The notes under the pieces were generated by a model. The model did no database searches, was not told where the DNA came from, and saw only the letters and a program-made list of their open reading frames with translations. Both the position numbers and the translations under genes were made by a program. A DNA stretch of 64,000 bases from Clarireedia homoeocarpa. Its lineage: Eukaryota > Ascomycota > Leotiomycetes > Helotiales > Rutstroemiaceae. The DNA lies in assembly GCA_001465935.1 (NCBI GenBank), contig LNKV01000016.1, positions 372,001 through 436,000 of the forward strand, in the 5' to 3' direction. This document shows, piece after piece, positions 22,101 through 34,863 of this stretch; position 1 is the first letter of the stretch, and each line of letters begins with the position of its first letter.

Positions 22101-24219
22101 AAGGGCTATGTACCATAACCGCTGTGGTAGTAGTCTTTCCCGATAGTATTCCTTGGTGAGAACTTGGGGGCGAGGCTAGGGGCGATTGCATCCGATCATT
22201 GGTGATAACGGTTTGCATGGTGTCGATAGCATGTTGAAATAGTTCATCTTCCGTGGTTTGTTCTGCAACAGCGACAGCAAAGTCAACAAACTCCTGCAGT
22301 ATAGCGATGTCTTTCTCGTCGCGGACGTGGGCTAAGACTGCTATCGCAAAAGCGTTGAACACGTTTGGTTGATCTATGACGCTGACAATGACATAAACAT
22401 CTGTAACGGCTTTCAGAGCATGTAATCTGATATGAGAAGGGCGGGAGCGATCGGCCAGGAAGCCGTCTAGGATGAGTTCCACATTTCTTTCCCATTGCGG
22501 GTCAGATGGCGAGCAATACTTGTAATCGATAAAGTGATCGATAACTAGTTTGGCGCAACTGTCCGGCAGATAGGTTGGAATCTTGATCAAGAAATTGAGA
22601 CAATCTTCTTTCTGGAACAGGTCGGGCGACTGAGAATTTAGCAACTCCTCAACACGAATGATAAGACTGTTTAACAACTCGCCAATTCTCGACTTGAATT
22701 TCTGCTCTGAGGTTTCTTCTTCCACCAGTACATTGCTGTTAAGAGGGACTGGTGACCGTGAACGATCTGTAGTGGGGTTGGGTATGCGCTGTGAGCATAT
22801 AAACACGATTTCGAACATTGTTGACCAATCCTCGTCCATAACATTCTGCATAATTCCTCCTTCGTGGCTGAATAATGAATAGATCAATTGCAGTGTATCG
22901 CAATCGACCGCAATTCGTTCCAGAGCAACAACGTTTCTCAGAGAACTCATCAAGAGAGTAAATGGAACCAGAGGGTAGCCGTCCTTAGCGTCTTTGGCGA
23001 ACAACTTTTCCAATGCCGCGATTGCACCTCTAACCTCTTTGATATTTTGATTGTATTGTTTGACATCGGACTTGTCAAGTAAGGGCCTGGAAATTATTTC
23101 CATCAGAATCCTGACCATCTTCAAGCCATGGTGTGATGTGCACAAGTTGCTAATGCATCTCCACGCATCTTGGTGCACATGCCACAAGGAACTATGAATA
23201 GAACACAAGACTCTCACGCATGGCCGCAGCTTGCCGTCCGGGACATCACCATAGGTTATGATTGCATCAATCACTTGATTGCAAGCCTTGAAATCAGCTT
23301 CCGTAGCAGATGACGTGCATATGTCGAGAATCTGCGACAAAAGTTTGGAGCATATTGCTGGCGAAATGATGTTTGAGCTGAATTTGAGAACATCAACAAT
23401 GAATGCGAAAAGTAAAGCTAAATTTATTTCTTCTTGCGATGGGGGGTGCTCTTTAGGTGTCGCGCTCTGACGTGTCGCTTTCTTCCGAGTACTTCGTGCG
23501 AATGTTGTCGCGGACCAAGTTTCTTTTAGCCAAGTTGTTAATAGAGGAAGCAGTTCGTAGTGGAAACCCGACAGATCTTTGCCATGTCTGGACAACTCCA
23601 CTAAGGATCTCAGTTGTAGGTGGAAGTCTTCTCTACTTGCAGGCGCGCTCAATACTTGGAAGAACGATGATCTTTCGGGGTCATTTGATGATGTGCACTG
23701 GGCACAAGCTGTAAGAAGCTCAAAGCCTGCAACCCGAGCTTCTGCTGGCTGGGAAGGTTCGATAAGATCTTTTGCCGCCACAAATATCGCTGATACCTAA
23801 TGTCTCAATTAGTCTATTAAAGCGCAAATGATATAAACACGACTGACATTGCTCATAGGGTAGTCAAGCACAGCTTGACGAAGATAATCTGCTGCGCGGA
23901 TTCGTTCCGCTGGGCTATGCCCTTCTTGCAGCTGCTCGATTGCATGTTGTTGATTCGTAGCACCAGCAGAGGTAAATCTCTGCACACCGATTCGATTCTC
24001 AAAATGTTGAAGAGCTGAAGCCGGCGACTGTGTGCTTGGGCTTTTTGAGGGTTTGCCTCCAGTCAAACTCTTGAATACGCTTGCAAGACCGCTTGAGCTC
24101 TTTGAATCTGTGCTCTGAGCTGCGTCTCCGGTAGGTGGAGGCATAGAAGCTCGATGATCTCGTGCTGCTACCCGTGGGTCTATATCTGGAGCGGTGGAAT
24201 TAGCAAATGGCGCAAACAT
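19120..24219 (-). CDS. TSC2: Tuberin (Tsc2) homologue, RapGAP-domain protein, 1682 aa
   Basis: GTPase-activating subunit of the TSC complex, which keeps Rheb inactive and so restrains TORC1. Two exons on the minus strand: 24219-23848 and 23796-19120, split by a 51-base intron with a GTCAGT donor; 5049 bases in frame. The N-terminal ~120 residues are Ser/Pro-rich. Most of the protein is alpha-solenoid in character, including a tuberin-type N-terminal region. The C-terminal RapGAP domain lies at about residues 1350-1570 and contains HIGNDFVNIIFN; by position the catalytic asparagine thumb is Asn1476 (GND). After the GAP domain come WANREGG and a Ser-rich tail ending DFSRWA. A Ser-rich central linker separates solenoid and GAP parts. 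It shares an upstream region with Cse1. No hamartin partner gene is seen in this window. Confidence 0.93.
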
Positions 24220-25564
24220 ATCGATGCTGTTGTCTTTTTTTTTTTAAATAACGACAGAAAGAAAATAAAAAGCGAAGAATCGGGCGTAGCGACGGCCACA
24301 TAGGTTTATCCAAAGGTTTTACCAGTGCCGAAAAATTCACCCTCCAAAATATTTTGGGCGATAAGAATATCAAGTCTCTGTCCTCTCATGGGGCTAGCCC
24401 GACAGCTGCACAGACTTACATATATAATTCTTGTATACTTTGGACCAAGTACCCTAGGCGGACTTTCTGCTAGAACTTGCTAGCCGACAGTTCATGATAA
24501 AGATGAGACTGTGAGAGGAGGCCTTGGACTAGATTGGACTGGACTGGAGGAGTTTGGGATAGGTAGACGTGGATAAGCCGACGATGAGGTCTCTCGGTTC
24601 CATCAATGCTACCAGGTAGCTTATTACGGTACAGTAAGAGTTATAGGACAGGCTTCGAGTTCGAGGAGATGACGCAATCGAGGCAGACAAAAAGCAGAAG
24701 GCTTGTCCCCCACGGGTGCCTGATGAAGCATATAAATGAGCTATCTAGCATCTAGACATAGACAGTGGCGGTTGGGTTTTGAGCGGTCATGTGACAAGAG
24801 TACTTACTGAGTAGAAGAATGAAGTAGAGTGGAGGAAAGGAAGAAAGAAAAGGCAAGTGGAAGGATAAAGATGGAGAAGTGGAGAAACGGATGAATATGC
24901 TTGAAGTTTAAATGGCTCGAAGTGAATAACTTGGAGACAGATGTCTCTTGTTCATCCTATGCGTTGATTGCCTTTTGGAGGGGCAGACGGCCGGTAAGAT
25001 CCGCCAATAACCTTGGTGTCACTTTGCACTTGACAAGACCTTTTTATCTCAAACATTCAGGTTTGGAATCTGCGAGACTAAGGCCGTAAGGCTATAAGGC
25101 GAAACGGTCAGATTCAAGCTAGTCCCAGATGAGGATGGCAGCAATTCACGGCCGCTGTACGAAGTATTTTATTCACTTCGACTCTCTGCCTCTGCCGCCT
25201 CTTGAGGTAATCGTAAAATCTCCATATACCATACATATAAAAAATAGTAAAATCTCCACATACCATATAAGAGATAGGCTGAAGCTCACAAGTCGCTACA
25301 CAGCAGGAAAAAAGCTACTTCGTATATGATTGGGACCAAAGTACTCCCCTGCCGTAAACAATTTTCAAAGAGTGCCGTGAGTGCTCAAAGATCCTTTCCG
25401 TCTGTGCCTGTTCGTCTCCACCCGAGTAGAACAACTAGCAATCGGGAACCGGATTATCTCTGCTTCCGCGAGGTTCATCTAGAAAGTTTACAAACAAAAC
25501 ACTGCTCCGATAGATTTACCAGCTGCTGTCGACCTTCATTTGGATTTTCACCGTCTTTTGAAAT
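24220..25564. promoter_or_regulatory. Divergent promoter region, Tsc2 / Cse1
   Basis: 1.35 kb between the two start codons. A 14-base T-run lies just upstream of the Tsc2 ATG. A 21-base direct repeat with 34-base spacing occurs at 25213-25267 on the Cse1 side, and a TCATGTGAC element occurs near 24787. No coding region was recognised. Confidence 0.5.
25213..25267. repeat. 21-bp direct repeat, 34-bp period
   Basis: GTAAAATCTCCATATACCAT at 25213-25232 recurs at 25247-25266 as GTAAAATCTCCACATACCAT, one mismatch, each followed by A. The copies lie about 300 bases upstream of the Cse1 start. Confidence 0.85.
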
Positions 25565-28500
25565 ATGGCATCAGATCTTCAAACCGTTGCACAGCTACTC
25601 CAGGCGACACTGGACCCTAGGCAGCATAAAGAAGGTTCAATAATATCATCTACATTCTATTGGAACAGCTACTGACATTTTGAGTAGCTGAAGCTGCCTT
25701 GAAAGTCGAGCAAGCCAAACCGGGCTTTTCTCTCCTCCTCCTCAATATCGTGGCCGCGGATAGTCTGCCACTCAACACCCGGCTTTCTGGTGCTCTGTGC
25801 TTCAAGAACTTCATTAAATTCAATTATGTGGTACGTAGAACACGGCATACTTATTGATTCTGCTAATCGCTATGCGCAGGACGAAGAAAGAAACTACAAG
25901 CTTCCGCAGAATGAAGTATTTACTATCAAGACCGAGCTGATAGGCCTCATGATCTCGAGCCCCAGTAGTATTCAAGCTCAACTTGGGGAGGCTATCAGTA
26001 TCATTGCAGAGTCAGACTTTTGGGATAGATGGGATACATTGGTAGATGTCAGTATATCTGCATGGTAGCAACTCAAAACAGCTGCTGAAAGTTTCTAGGA
26101 TCTGGTTTCACGCCTTACCCCCGATAATGCAAAGGTCAACAATGGTGTATTGGAAGTTGCACACTCAATTTTCAAACGTTGGAGGCCACTGTTTCGCTCA
26201 GACGCTCTATACACTGAGGTCAACCATGTACTTTCAAAATTCGGAAAGCCATTCATACAGCTGCTTGCGGTACGAGGAACCCCTCTAATATCAAGTATCC
26301 CAACTGACGTAAACAATTTTAGAGCACCGATCAGCAAATACAGGCGCATAAGGATAATAAGGAAGCTTTGAAGCAACATTTTGAGACCATGAACCTTTTG
26401 ATGAAGGTTTTCTACGACCTTTCCTGCCAAGATCTTCCTCCAGTTTTCGAAGACCATCTCCGCGATCTGTCAGATCTTCTTCACAAATATCTTACTTATG
26501 AAAACCCCTTGGTTGCGACAGATGACGATTCGGAATCAGGCCCGCTCGAGTTCGTTAAAGCTGGCATATGTGAGGTTATCACACTATATATGCAGAAATA
26601 CGAAGATGCATTTGGGGTTTTCTGCGAACCATTTATCACAAGCGCCTGGAGTTTGTTAACAACTATTGGCCCTGAGACGAAGTTCGATATCTTGGTCAGC
26701 AAAGCACTCCACTTTTTGACTGCTGTAGCAAGTCTTGGAAAACATGCACAGAACTTCAACAATCCCGATACTCTGGGTCAGGTGGTGGAAAAGGTTATCT
26801 TGCCAAATGTTAGCCTGAGAGAGTCTGATATCGAGCAGTTTGAAGATGAACCAATCGAATACATTAGACGAGATCTCGAGGGTTCGGATGCTGACACTCG
26901 ACGACGTGCAGCGACAGATTTCTTGCGCAAGCTTTTAGAAAATTTCGAGCCATTGGTCACAGAGGTTGTGGGACGATACATCAAGCACTATCTCGACCAG
27001 TTTTCACAGCAAGGCAATGATCAATGGAAGTCGAAAGATACTGCTGTATATTTGTTCTCCGCCATTGCAGCTAAGGGAGTCATCACAGCCGGGCAAGGTG
27101 TCAAGACAACCAATCCCCTGGTCAATGTCGTTGAATTTTTCCAACAGAACATTGCCAATGATCTTATCGCAGAAACGAATGTGGAGCCTATATTGAAAGT
27201 TGACGCAATCAAGTTCTTGTATACTTTCCGTAGTCAGTTGACGAGAGAGCAATGGAGCGCGGCCTTCCCTCCATTGGTAAATAATCTTGCGTCATCCAAT
27301 TACGTGGTTTACACTTATGCCGCTATTACCGTGGAGAGAGTCTTGTTCCTCACAAACGATGCGAATGAGCATATATTCGGGAAAGAAGATGTCTCGCCTC
27401 TTGCCAAAGACCTACTTGAGCACTTGTTCCAGTTGATTGAAAAAGACGGCGCACCGGAGAAAATTCAAGAGAATGAATTCCTCATGAGATGCGTTATGAG
27501 AGTACTCATTGTTATCAAGGACAATGTTCTACCTATTACTGACAATGTCTTACAACATTTGATCAAGATCACTCAAGTAATTGGCCAGAATCCAAGTAAC
27601 CCTCGCTTTTACTACTACCATTTCGAAGCTCTCGGGGCGTTAATCCGGTCAGTTCAATGCGATCTCATGTTATGATCTACCACTGACAGATTCTAATAGG
27701 TACTCGGCTCCTTCACAACCCGACAAGCTCGAAAACGAGTTATATCCAACGTTTGCGGCGGTCCTCTCCAATGACGTTCAAGGTTGGATTGATTCTTCCG
27801 CACTTTCATTCGCTCAAGGTTTTACTGATGATTGATTAGAGTTCATGCCATACGTGTTCCAATTATTTGCCGCGCTTTTGGAGGCAAATCCTGCCGCGAG
27901 TCTCTCTGATTATTACAGAAATCTAATCACCCCAATCCTCAGTCCGAGTCTCTGGGAATCACGTGGTAACGTGCCCGCGCTTTCACGGTTGCTATCCTCA
28001 ATGATTCCAAAATGCGCCCCGGAGCTCGTAGCGAACAATCAACTAGAGCCGATTCTTGGTATCTTCCAAAAACTCATGTCGGGAAAAGCAAAGACCGAGC
28101 TCCAGAGCTTCGACGTCCTGGAAGCTCTGATCAAGTCATGCGACGTGTAAGTGTCACTTGTCTTACATCGTTTCTAAATTAACAAGAAAACAGCGTTGCT
28201 ATCCAGAACTACTTCCCGACGATCTTAAATATCATTTTCACCCGTCTGAACAACAACCCCCCTGAGAGCTTCAAGCGCCGTTTTGTTCGCTTCTACCATC
28301 TTATTTCATCTAGAGATCAACAAGGGCTAGGTGCCGATTTCTTCATCAAGCAATCTGCTGCTGTGCAGGAGGGCGTTTTTACCCCTCTCTACCTCTCGAT
28401 CATTCTTCCTGGCACTCAGCAGCTTGCTCGACCGCTGGACCGCAAGATAGCAGTTATCTCGTTGACCAAAACTCTTACCGACTCCCAAGCATTCGCCGTC

Positions 28501-28815
28501 ACATATGCTAAAGGCTGGGGAAAGACTTGTGAAGCCCTGCTCAAACTTCTAGAGAACCCACCGGAGCCTGTCACAAAAGACGACGTAGTTGCCGAGGCTG
28601 ATGTGGATGATCTCAGTTTTGGCGTTGGCTTCACCCAGTTGAATACTTGCAAGAAAGCAGCTGTGGACGAGTGGCCTGAAGTTCAGGATGTAAAAACGTG
28701 GGTGGGCTCCTACTTGCGGGAGGCGAATGCACGACATGACGGAGCAATAAGCAGCTATGTGGATGAGAGACTGAATTCGGAGGCCAGAAGTCTTCTAGTT
28801 GAATATATGCACTAG
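25565..28815 (+). CDS. CSE1: Importin-alpha re-exporter Cse1 (exportin-2/CAS), 962 aa
   Basis: Karyopherin-beta family exportin that returns importin-alpha to the cytoplasm with Ran-GTP. Eight exons: 25565-25634, 25688-25830, 25880-26047, 26099-26269, 26323-27647, 27700-27782, 27840-28146 and 28194-28815; the total is 2889 bases and all junctions keep frame. The start MASDLQTVAQLLQATLDPRQ leads into an importin-beta N-terminal region containing LSGALCFKNFIKFNYV. The Cse1 core follows, including MKVFYDLSCQDLPPVFEDH and RRAATDFLRKL. Near the C-terminus LARPLDRKIAVISLTK is characteristic of CAS proteins. Length equals the family norm (about 960). The first six exons are short and the introns about 50 bases, so naive start calls inside exon 5 would lose the Ran-binding N-terminus. 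Confidence 0.96.
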
Positions 28816-29545
28816 GCTGGACCAATATCTGTATAGCACGGTATATTGTTGGGATGGCACAAGGAGATTGATGATGGTTGATGATTGGCAAGATGGATTT
28901 TTGTGTATCGATAAAAGGGGCATTTCCAACAAGGTAAGCGAAAAGCAGGTAGATTTAATTCCACGATTCCCAGAGTGAATGGCATCAAGAAATAAGATGG
29001 AACTTTCATGACAATGATAATTTCATATGTTTTGTCAATATTTTCTGTTAGTGACTTGAACTAGCTACAATAGAGCTGGCTGCTTTCTGTTTGTCATACC
29101 ACCCAGTCTTGTAGGATCCAGGTCTATACAGGCGTAGACAGATGCATATTTCGTCGCTAGAGCTGTAAAACTGCATTAACTGGACACCGGTTGGCTCAGA
29201 CTTTATCAAACTGAAGCTACCAATCGAGGATTGGTTTTAGGTGAGATCACGTGAGTATGCAAAATGTCTAAAAGGCGCTCGAGTATTTGGATATGCATTC
29301 CCGGATCCGATTGAGGACGTACTTCTACTTGATTACAATCTCTGATCTTGCCAGAGTTCATGTTAATACAAGATCTTACATAGCAAATTTGTTGACGTGA
29401 AGAATAGCAGAACTCCAACGAGCAGCAAGAAAAATTGTTAGGGCAAGAGATAAACTGATAACCGAATTCGACAGTGTGCATCTTTTGGTCGAGAACCCCA
29501 CCATTATTTTTTTCAACAACGACCGCGATCCAAATTAACGGCAAT
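28816..29545. other. Intergenic, Cse1 3' end and eIF3l promoter
   Basis: 730 bases between two plus-strand genes. AT-rich near 29020-29050, consistent with a 3' end. No gene, repeat or RNA was recognised. Confidence 0.5.
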
Positions 29546-31073
29546 ATGAGCGCCTTTCAAAACGGCGGTATCGCCTCGAGATCTTTGGACGATGACTCTG
29601 ATATTGAAGAGGAAGCTCTTGCCAATGACTACAAGGAGCAGATCCAATATGAGGGAATGGAAGAGTTGGAGCAGGTCAACTCGATGAGCATGGCACAACA
29701 AGCAGATGATATCCAGTCGAGATTGGCAGCAGCTGCACAGCCTCTGGACTTCTCTGCTTCTTTAGAGGTTAAGTTCGCAAGCTACGATAATTATTGTAGT
29801 TTGTTTCACTTCATCTTGAACTCTGACGGGCCAGTTGATCTTGAACCACCATCGGTGCGAATTTCTCTTCTTCGATTGTTGCGCAAATCCTAACAAATAT
29901 CATAGTACTACTGGGCCTGGGATGTTATCGATGAATTTATCTACCAATTCAACTCCTTCTGCTCATACAGGAATCGAGTTGCACGCCAAGGCAACAATGA
30001 AGAAGAAATCCAAATCCTCCGCGAAGCACCAAACACCTGGGGATGCTACAGTGTCTTGAACGTCCTCTATTCCCTTATCCAGCGATCACAAATCAATGAA
30101 CAGTTGGCAGCGATGAAGCGCAATGAGGAGCCCTTGGCCGTTGCTGGTGACTATGGATCCAAGCCTTTGTACCGAATGCTCGGATATTTCTCCATTATCG
30201 GTCTGTTGCGAGTTCACTGCTTGCTAGGTGACTTCAGTCTTGCTTTGAAGACTTTGGACGACATCGAGCTGAACAAAAAGGCTATGTTTGCGCGTGTTAT
30301 GGCCGCTCATTTCACAACATACTACTACGTTGGGTTCTCTTACATGATGATGCGCCGATACGCAGATGCCATTCGCATGTTTAGCCACATCTTGATCTAT
30401 GTCTCAAGAACGAAGAATTTCCAAAAGAACGCTCAGTATGATTCGATCTCGAAGAAGAACGATCAAATGTACGCTCTTATCGCTATTTGCGTAGCTTTCC
30501 ATCCAACTCGCCTCGATGATACTATCCACACCGCTCTACGCGAGAAATACGGCGATCAACTCTTGAAGCTACAACGTGGTGGACCAGAATCTCTTCCGAT
30601 ATTCGAGGAGTTATTCCGCTCTTCATGCCCCAAATTCATTTCCCCTACTCCTCCAGATTTCGCCAACCCTGAGTTAAACGTCGATCCGCTCGAGCACCAT
30701 CTTTCCATCTTCATGGATGAAGTCAAGACCAATATGTGGAGCCCAACTGTCAAGTCATATCTCCGCTTATACACAACTATGGACCTGAAGAAGTTGGCTG
30801 GGTTCCTTGAGGTTGAGCCAGAGAAGTTGAGGGGATGGTTACTGGTCAACAAGCAGAGGAGCAGGCAAATTAGATGGACGGATAATGGACTGTTGGATGG
30901 AGAAATAGTAAACTCTAATGATCTTGATTATGCCATGCAAGGAGTAAGTATGCAAAGCTACATGTATTGTTCGCTTTACTAACAACCTTTAGGATCTTAT
31001 TCATATCTCTGAAGCCAAGGTTGGCCGTAAATTGGTGGATTGGTATCTCAGAAACCTTGCACGCACATACTAA
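29546..31073 (+). CDS. Translation initiation factor eIF3 subunit l, 475 aa
   Basis: PCI-type subunit of eIF3, which loads the 40S ribosome with initiator tRNA and mRNA. Three exons: 29546-29854, 29906-30943 and 30993-31073; the total is 1428 bases. The N-terminus is acidic (DDDSDIEEE). After the first junction the sequence reads YYWAWDVIDEFIYQFNSFC, followed by YRMLGYFSIIGLLRVHCLLGD and RRYADAIRMFSHIL, all recognisable eIF3l stretches. The PCI domain occupies the C-terminal third (IHISEAKVGRKLVDWYLRNL at the end). Length matches fungal eIF3l. Eukaryote-specific non-core subunit, kept in filamentous fungi but absent from S. cerevisiae. The last exon is 81 bases. Confidence 0.96.
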
Positions 31074-31773
31074 ACCATTTTCTATACTTCTTTCGTCAAT
31101 CTCGCGGGTTTACAATATGGCATTGGTATGGCGTATCGGGGTGGTGAAAAGGACAAATATAATGTTTGTCGTCATGGTATAAAAGCTAGAAGCTTATGAG
31201 TAGCAAACAATGAAGAATTGATGAAAGACCATCTTTATGACAATACTGCAATGTAGAAAACCCTTGCGTAGATACTAGTTGAATCAAAGGTTGACCAATT
31301 GCCTTTATATCTATCTTCAATCAATACCAAAGTACCAAGATGTATCAGATACTCATTTGTTGCTGGCTGGTTAGGAAGAAGCGGCTGGCCCAGGTCTTGG
31401 CACACTGTCCGTTATTGGAAGAGGCGACATAATCACCAATTAACTGCATATTCACATATTCACCCCATTAACTGCCTACCTTAACCTGGTCCTTGTGAAT
31501 TCATCCAGAACACTACAAAGTTGGTCTTTCCTGGGTTTGTTCTCCGCAGCGCGTCTAATAATTGCCCAAAGTGCTTGAATAATCAAAGGACCCTGGTAGG
31601 ATACCGCTCTTTCTCGCCTGACGCCTAAGACGCCGCCTCTGGGTCTCCTCATCCACTTTGGCAATTTAAAAGTCAAACTGCAAACGAAAATATTCACCTG
31701 CTCAACCAGTATCAGTCTACGAACCCATCCAATCTAGTAAATCCGGCTACTTTTACAATTAATCAAACTCACT
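31074..31773. other. Intergenic, eIF3l 3' end and promoter of next gene
   Basis: 700 bases. Presumed 3' UTR followed by a promoter with CAAT-like and pyrimidine patches shortly before 31774. Nothing else was recognised. Confidence 0.5.
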
Positions 31774-33569
31774 ATGTCCGCATCACCTTCTTCCCGCGGC
31801 AGAGTCGCAGACTCTCCCTCACCCAAGTCCCCCCTCTCCCCCAATAGCACCAACGGGGCGAATGCCGACTATTTTGCTTCCCCCAAACTCGAATCCATAA
31901 TTGAGCATGTGCAATATGATCACCGACCGACCCTGCGCCAAAATTCAATTTCCAGCATATCTTTTCGAGGAAACTCCAGGTCGCGATCCAGCATAGATGG
32001 GAAAGGTAAAAGCAAGTCTGCATCTCGCATCAGAGGCGCGAGTCCGCCGCCCCCGCCGTAAGCTTTCATTTCATCGTACTTTTCTTCATTCTTTGCTGTC
32101 GGCCGCAGAGGAGGAAAGAAGACTCATGCCGAGTGTGACATGCGGAAGGGACATTGTGGCCTTCGTCACATCCCACGCTTTCCTGGGGCCGGTCTCCGAA
32201 AGCTGGGGGACGGCGGGTGATCAAACCCCACTTTACAGCGTGCATATCCTTACTTTCACATAGCTCGAGTGAGCTTTTCTCACGCAATCCCTACGTACAG
32301 TTTTCTACGTTGCTCTTCATTCTATTCTGCACAAATTCGCACTAATGGATTCTTCATATAGCAAATTCCAGACTAAGGTTTCCTTCGACAACATTGCATC
32401 GTTGTCAGAACCTACGGAGAGAAACACTATAAGCTTTACACTAAATGCGAAACATAAGGGATACCAGTACAAACGCCGGTCGCGCACTTTCATGGTCGGC
32501 ATAGACGAGAACTCCTACTCAGATATTGCCTTACAATGGATGTTGGAGGAGCTTGTGGATGATGGAGACGAGATAATCTGCCTGAGGGTTGTCGACAAGG
32601 ACTCGAAGATTACCACGGATCGAGCTTTGGAGAAGAAACAATACCAGCAAGAGGCTCGAGATCTTTTGAAGTCGGTACAGAGGAAAAACGATGACAACAG
32701 GGCGATCAGCATTGTGCTTGAGTTTGCGGTTGGTAAGGTGCATACAACGTTCCAAAAAATGGTAGGTCGATTCTCTGTCCACAAAGCATTGGTTGTCGCA
32801 CAATCCATGTCGCATTTGCTGATTCGGCATTCTACAGATCCAAATCTATGAACCTGCGATGTTGATCGTTGGCACACGAGGGAGGAGTCTTGGGGGGTTT
32901 CAAGGACTTGTTGGGAACAGAAATTCATTCTCGAAGTGGTGCTTACAGTATTCGCCTATCCCTGTCGTGGTCGTGAGACCTACCGAGAAAAGATTGAAGA
33001 AGAAGCAAAAGAGAGAGATAGATCCTCTGCGTCAAAGCTATGCTCGACTTCTTCAAGAGAGTGGTGTAGCTCGCCATGAGACGCAGGTGGTCGCTAGCAA
33101 TTTGGAAGAACCTATTGGCCCTCTCGCCGAAGCTCATGCAGTAGCAGCTGCTCTTGGTCTACCCGCGGCATTCGATCCGACATTGAAACCATTCATACTG
33201 GACGGCAGTCGGGCCCTTAAAAAGGTGGATTCGGGCAAGAGTGAAGAGACAAATTATACCAGCGGGCCTGATTCGCGACCTTCCAGTCCGGAAATGCTCA
33301 TGAGGAGTCCTAGATCTGCGCAACTCGACAGCCCAATGATGAGCGGCGACGAGTATAGTGAGAACGAGGAAGATGAGGGAGAGTTTGAAGCAATGCCTGG
33401 CCATCTATTACTCGACAAAAATGGCGAGGAGCCAAACCCAGAGGCGGAGAAGAAGAAGAAACTTCGTGAGATGGAGCTCGAAGAAGCGAAGGCGTTGGGA
33501 AGAAAGGCTTCGACAGGGTCCACTGAGAGTGACGGCCGTGAGGGAGATGGAGGGGGCGAGAACAAATGA
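31774..33569 (+). CDS. Universal stress protein (UspA-like) domain protein, 471 aa
   Basis: Exons are 31774-32057, 32362-32761 and 32838-33569; the total is 1416 bases. The N-terminal ~95 residues are Ser/Pro-rich and carry many SP and SR sites, typical of phosphorylated low-complexity regions. Exons 2 and 3 encode a UspA-type alpha/beta domain: it begins at FMVGIDENSYSDIALQWML, and the ATP-binding loop MLIVGTRGRSLGG followed by SKWCLQYSPIPVVVVRP is split from the rest by intron 2. The C-terminal ~170 residues are acidic and Lys-rich with SP motifs (SGDEYSENEEDE) and are probably disordered. Role is unclear; related fungal proteins are annotated only as Usp-domain proteins. Intron 1 is long (304 bases) for this window. 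Confidence 0.9.
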
Positions 33570-34250
33570 CTAGCCGGCGAAGACCTGTATGGGATCGCCG
33601 ACGGCGACTATCGCTCTTGTGGAAATGCATTACTTCTGGTACCCTTCTGCATCTAGCAGAAGCGTCTATATAGCTTTGGATTGGAGAAACTTCTCCTCTG
33701 TTTTAGGCTGGACGTCAACTTATGGAACATTGTTAAACGCTTACGATTATACGAATTTACGATCACAATGAACAGGATGGAAATTGGGGTTTGGGATTTG
33801 GTATGGATAGGGATAGGAATATGACTAAGGATGGGAGATACGGGAGCATATATAATTTGATAAATGCGCGGATACAGACAGGGGATAGGTTAGCGTATGG
33901 GAAAGAATTGGCTTCTATGGTTGATCCGGATGGAGGATACTTTCTGGACGGAAAATGGTCTCTTCTCATTTCATCTGGTGTGTTATGATTCAACAATGTT
34001 AATGTTAGATGGACAACTGTCAACTGTGCACTCAAATGATATTTTAATACTTCCCTCTAGCAACTTTTCCTCTTATTAGCAATGATATTTTACAGAAAGA
34101 CTTTTCAGATCAGGTTGAGGTTCTTTGTGCAGGCTTTCTAGAACTGATACTCGAGACATCGAAGCCAAACTTCCATTCATATACATTGTTAACAGGCTAC
34201 CATTCACCGAACCCGCTTCACTCACTCGCTCACTCACTCACCGACTGTGG

Positions 34251-34274
34251 GCACGAGCACGAGCACGAGCACAC
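34251..34274. repeat. (GCACGA)n microsatellite
   Basis: About four copies of GCACGA, directly after a CTCACTCA-rich stretch. Confidence 0.8.
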
Positions 34275-34371
34275 GAGAATAGCATAAAGCATATTCTTTC
34301 TTTCTCCCTTTTTTTTTATTTTGTTTTATTCATTTTAACGACCTGTGTGAGTCTGAGACTATAGTAGGTCG

Positions 34372-34391
34372 GCCAGCAGCTAGCTGCTGGC
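34372..34391. repeat. 20-bp perfect palindrome
   Basis: GCCAGCAGCTAGCTGCTGGC, its own reverse complement with no spacer. It could be a dimeric protein-binding site or a cruciform seed. Confidence 0.9.
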
Positions 34392-34863
34392 GATATAGAT
34401 TATTTTACAAAGGAGAAACTAGCAAAACTCCTCCATCCAGTTATAGTATTCTTGACGTGATAGGCTTCTCCTTAGACAAGTAACAGTTCCCTTAAGCCGC
34501 AGGAAAGAAGACAGCTACTCCAGGTTCCCCCTATCTCGTACGATGGTCACCAAGGGTTCTCGACAGCGAGAAGTAGCCTCAGATACCTCCCTCCCAGTTC
34601 CCTTTGTATGGTACATTGGCCTGTAACAGATATCGCTAGTATCCGGCAATCTGCGAGGCAGTCCCCTTTGCTTGTCTAACCAAATCCCTTCTCCTTTCCT
34701 TAGACTGTGAAAATTCGTTGAGAATCCCTTCTCCTTCCCCTCTTTCTCCCTTTGGTTCAGCCAAAAACACACACATCACATCACATCACATCACGTCTTT
34801 CATCTCGACAACGTGACTAGAATAAACACCGTGAGATGTTGAGGAGCCCGACATACAAATTTC

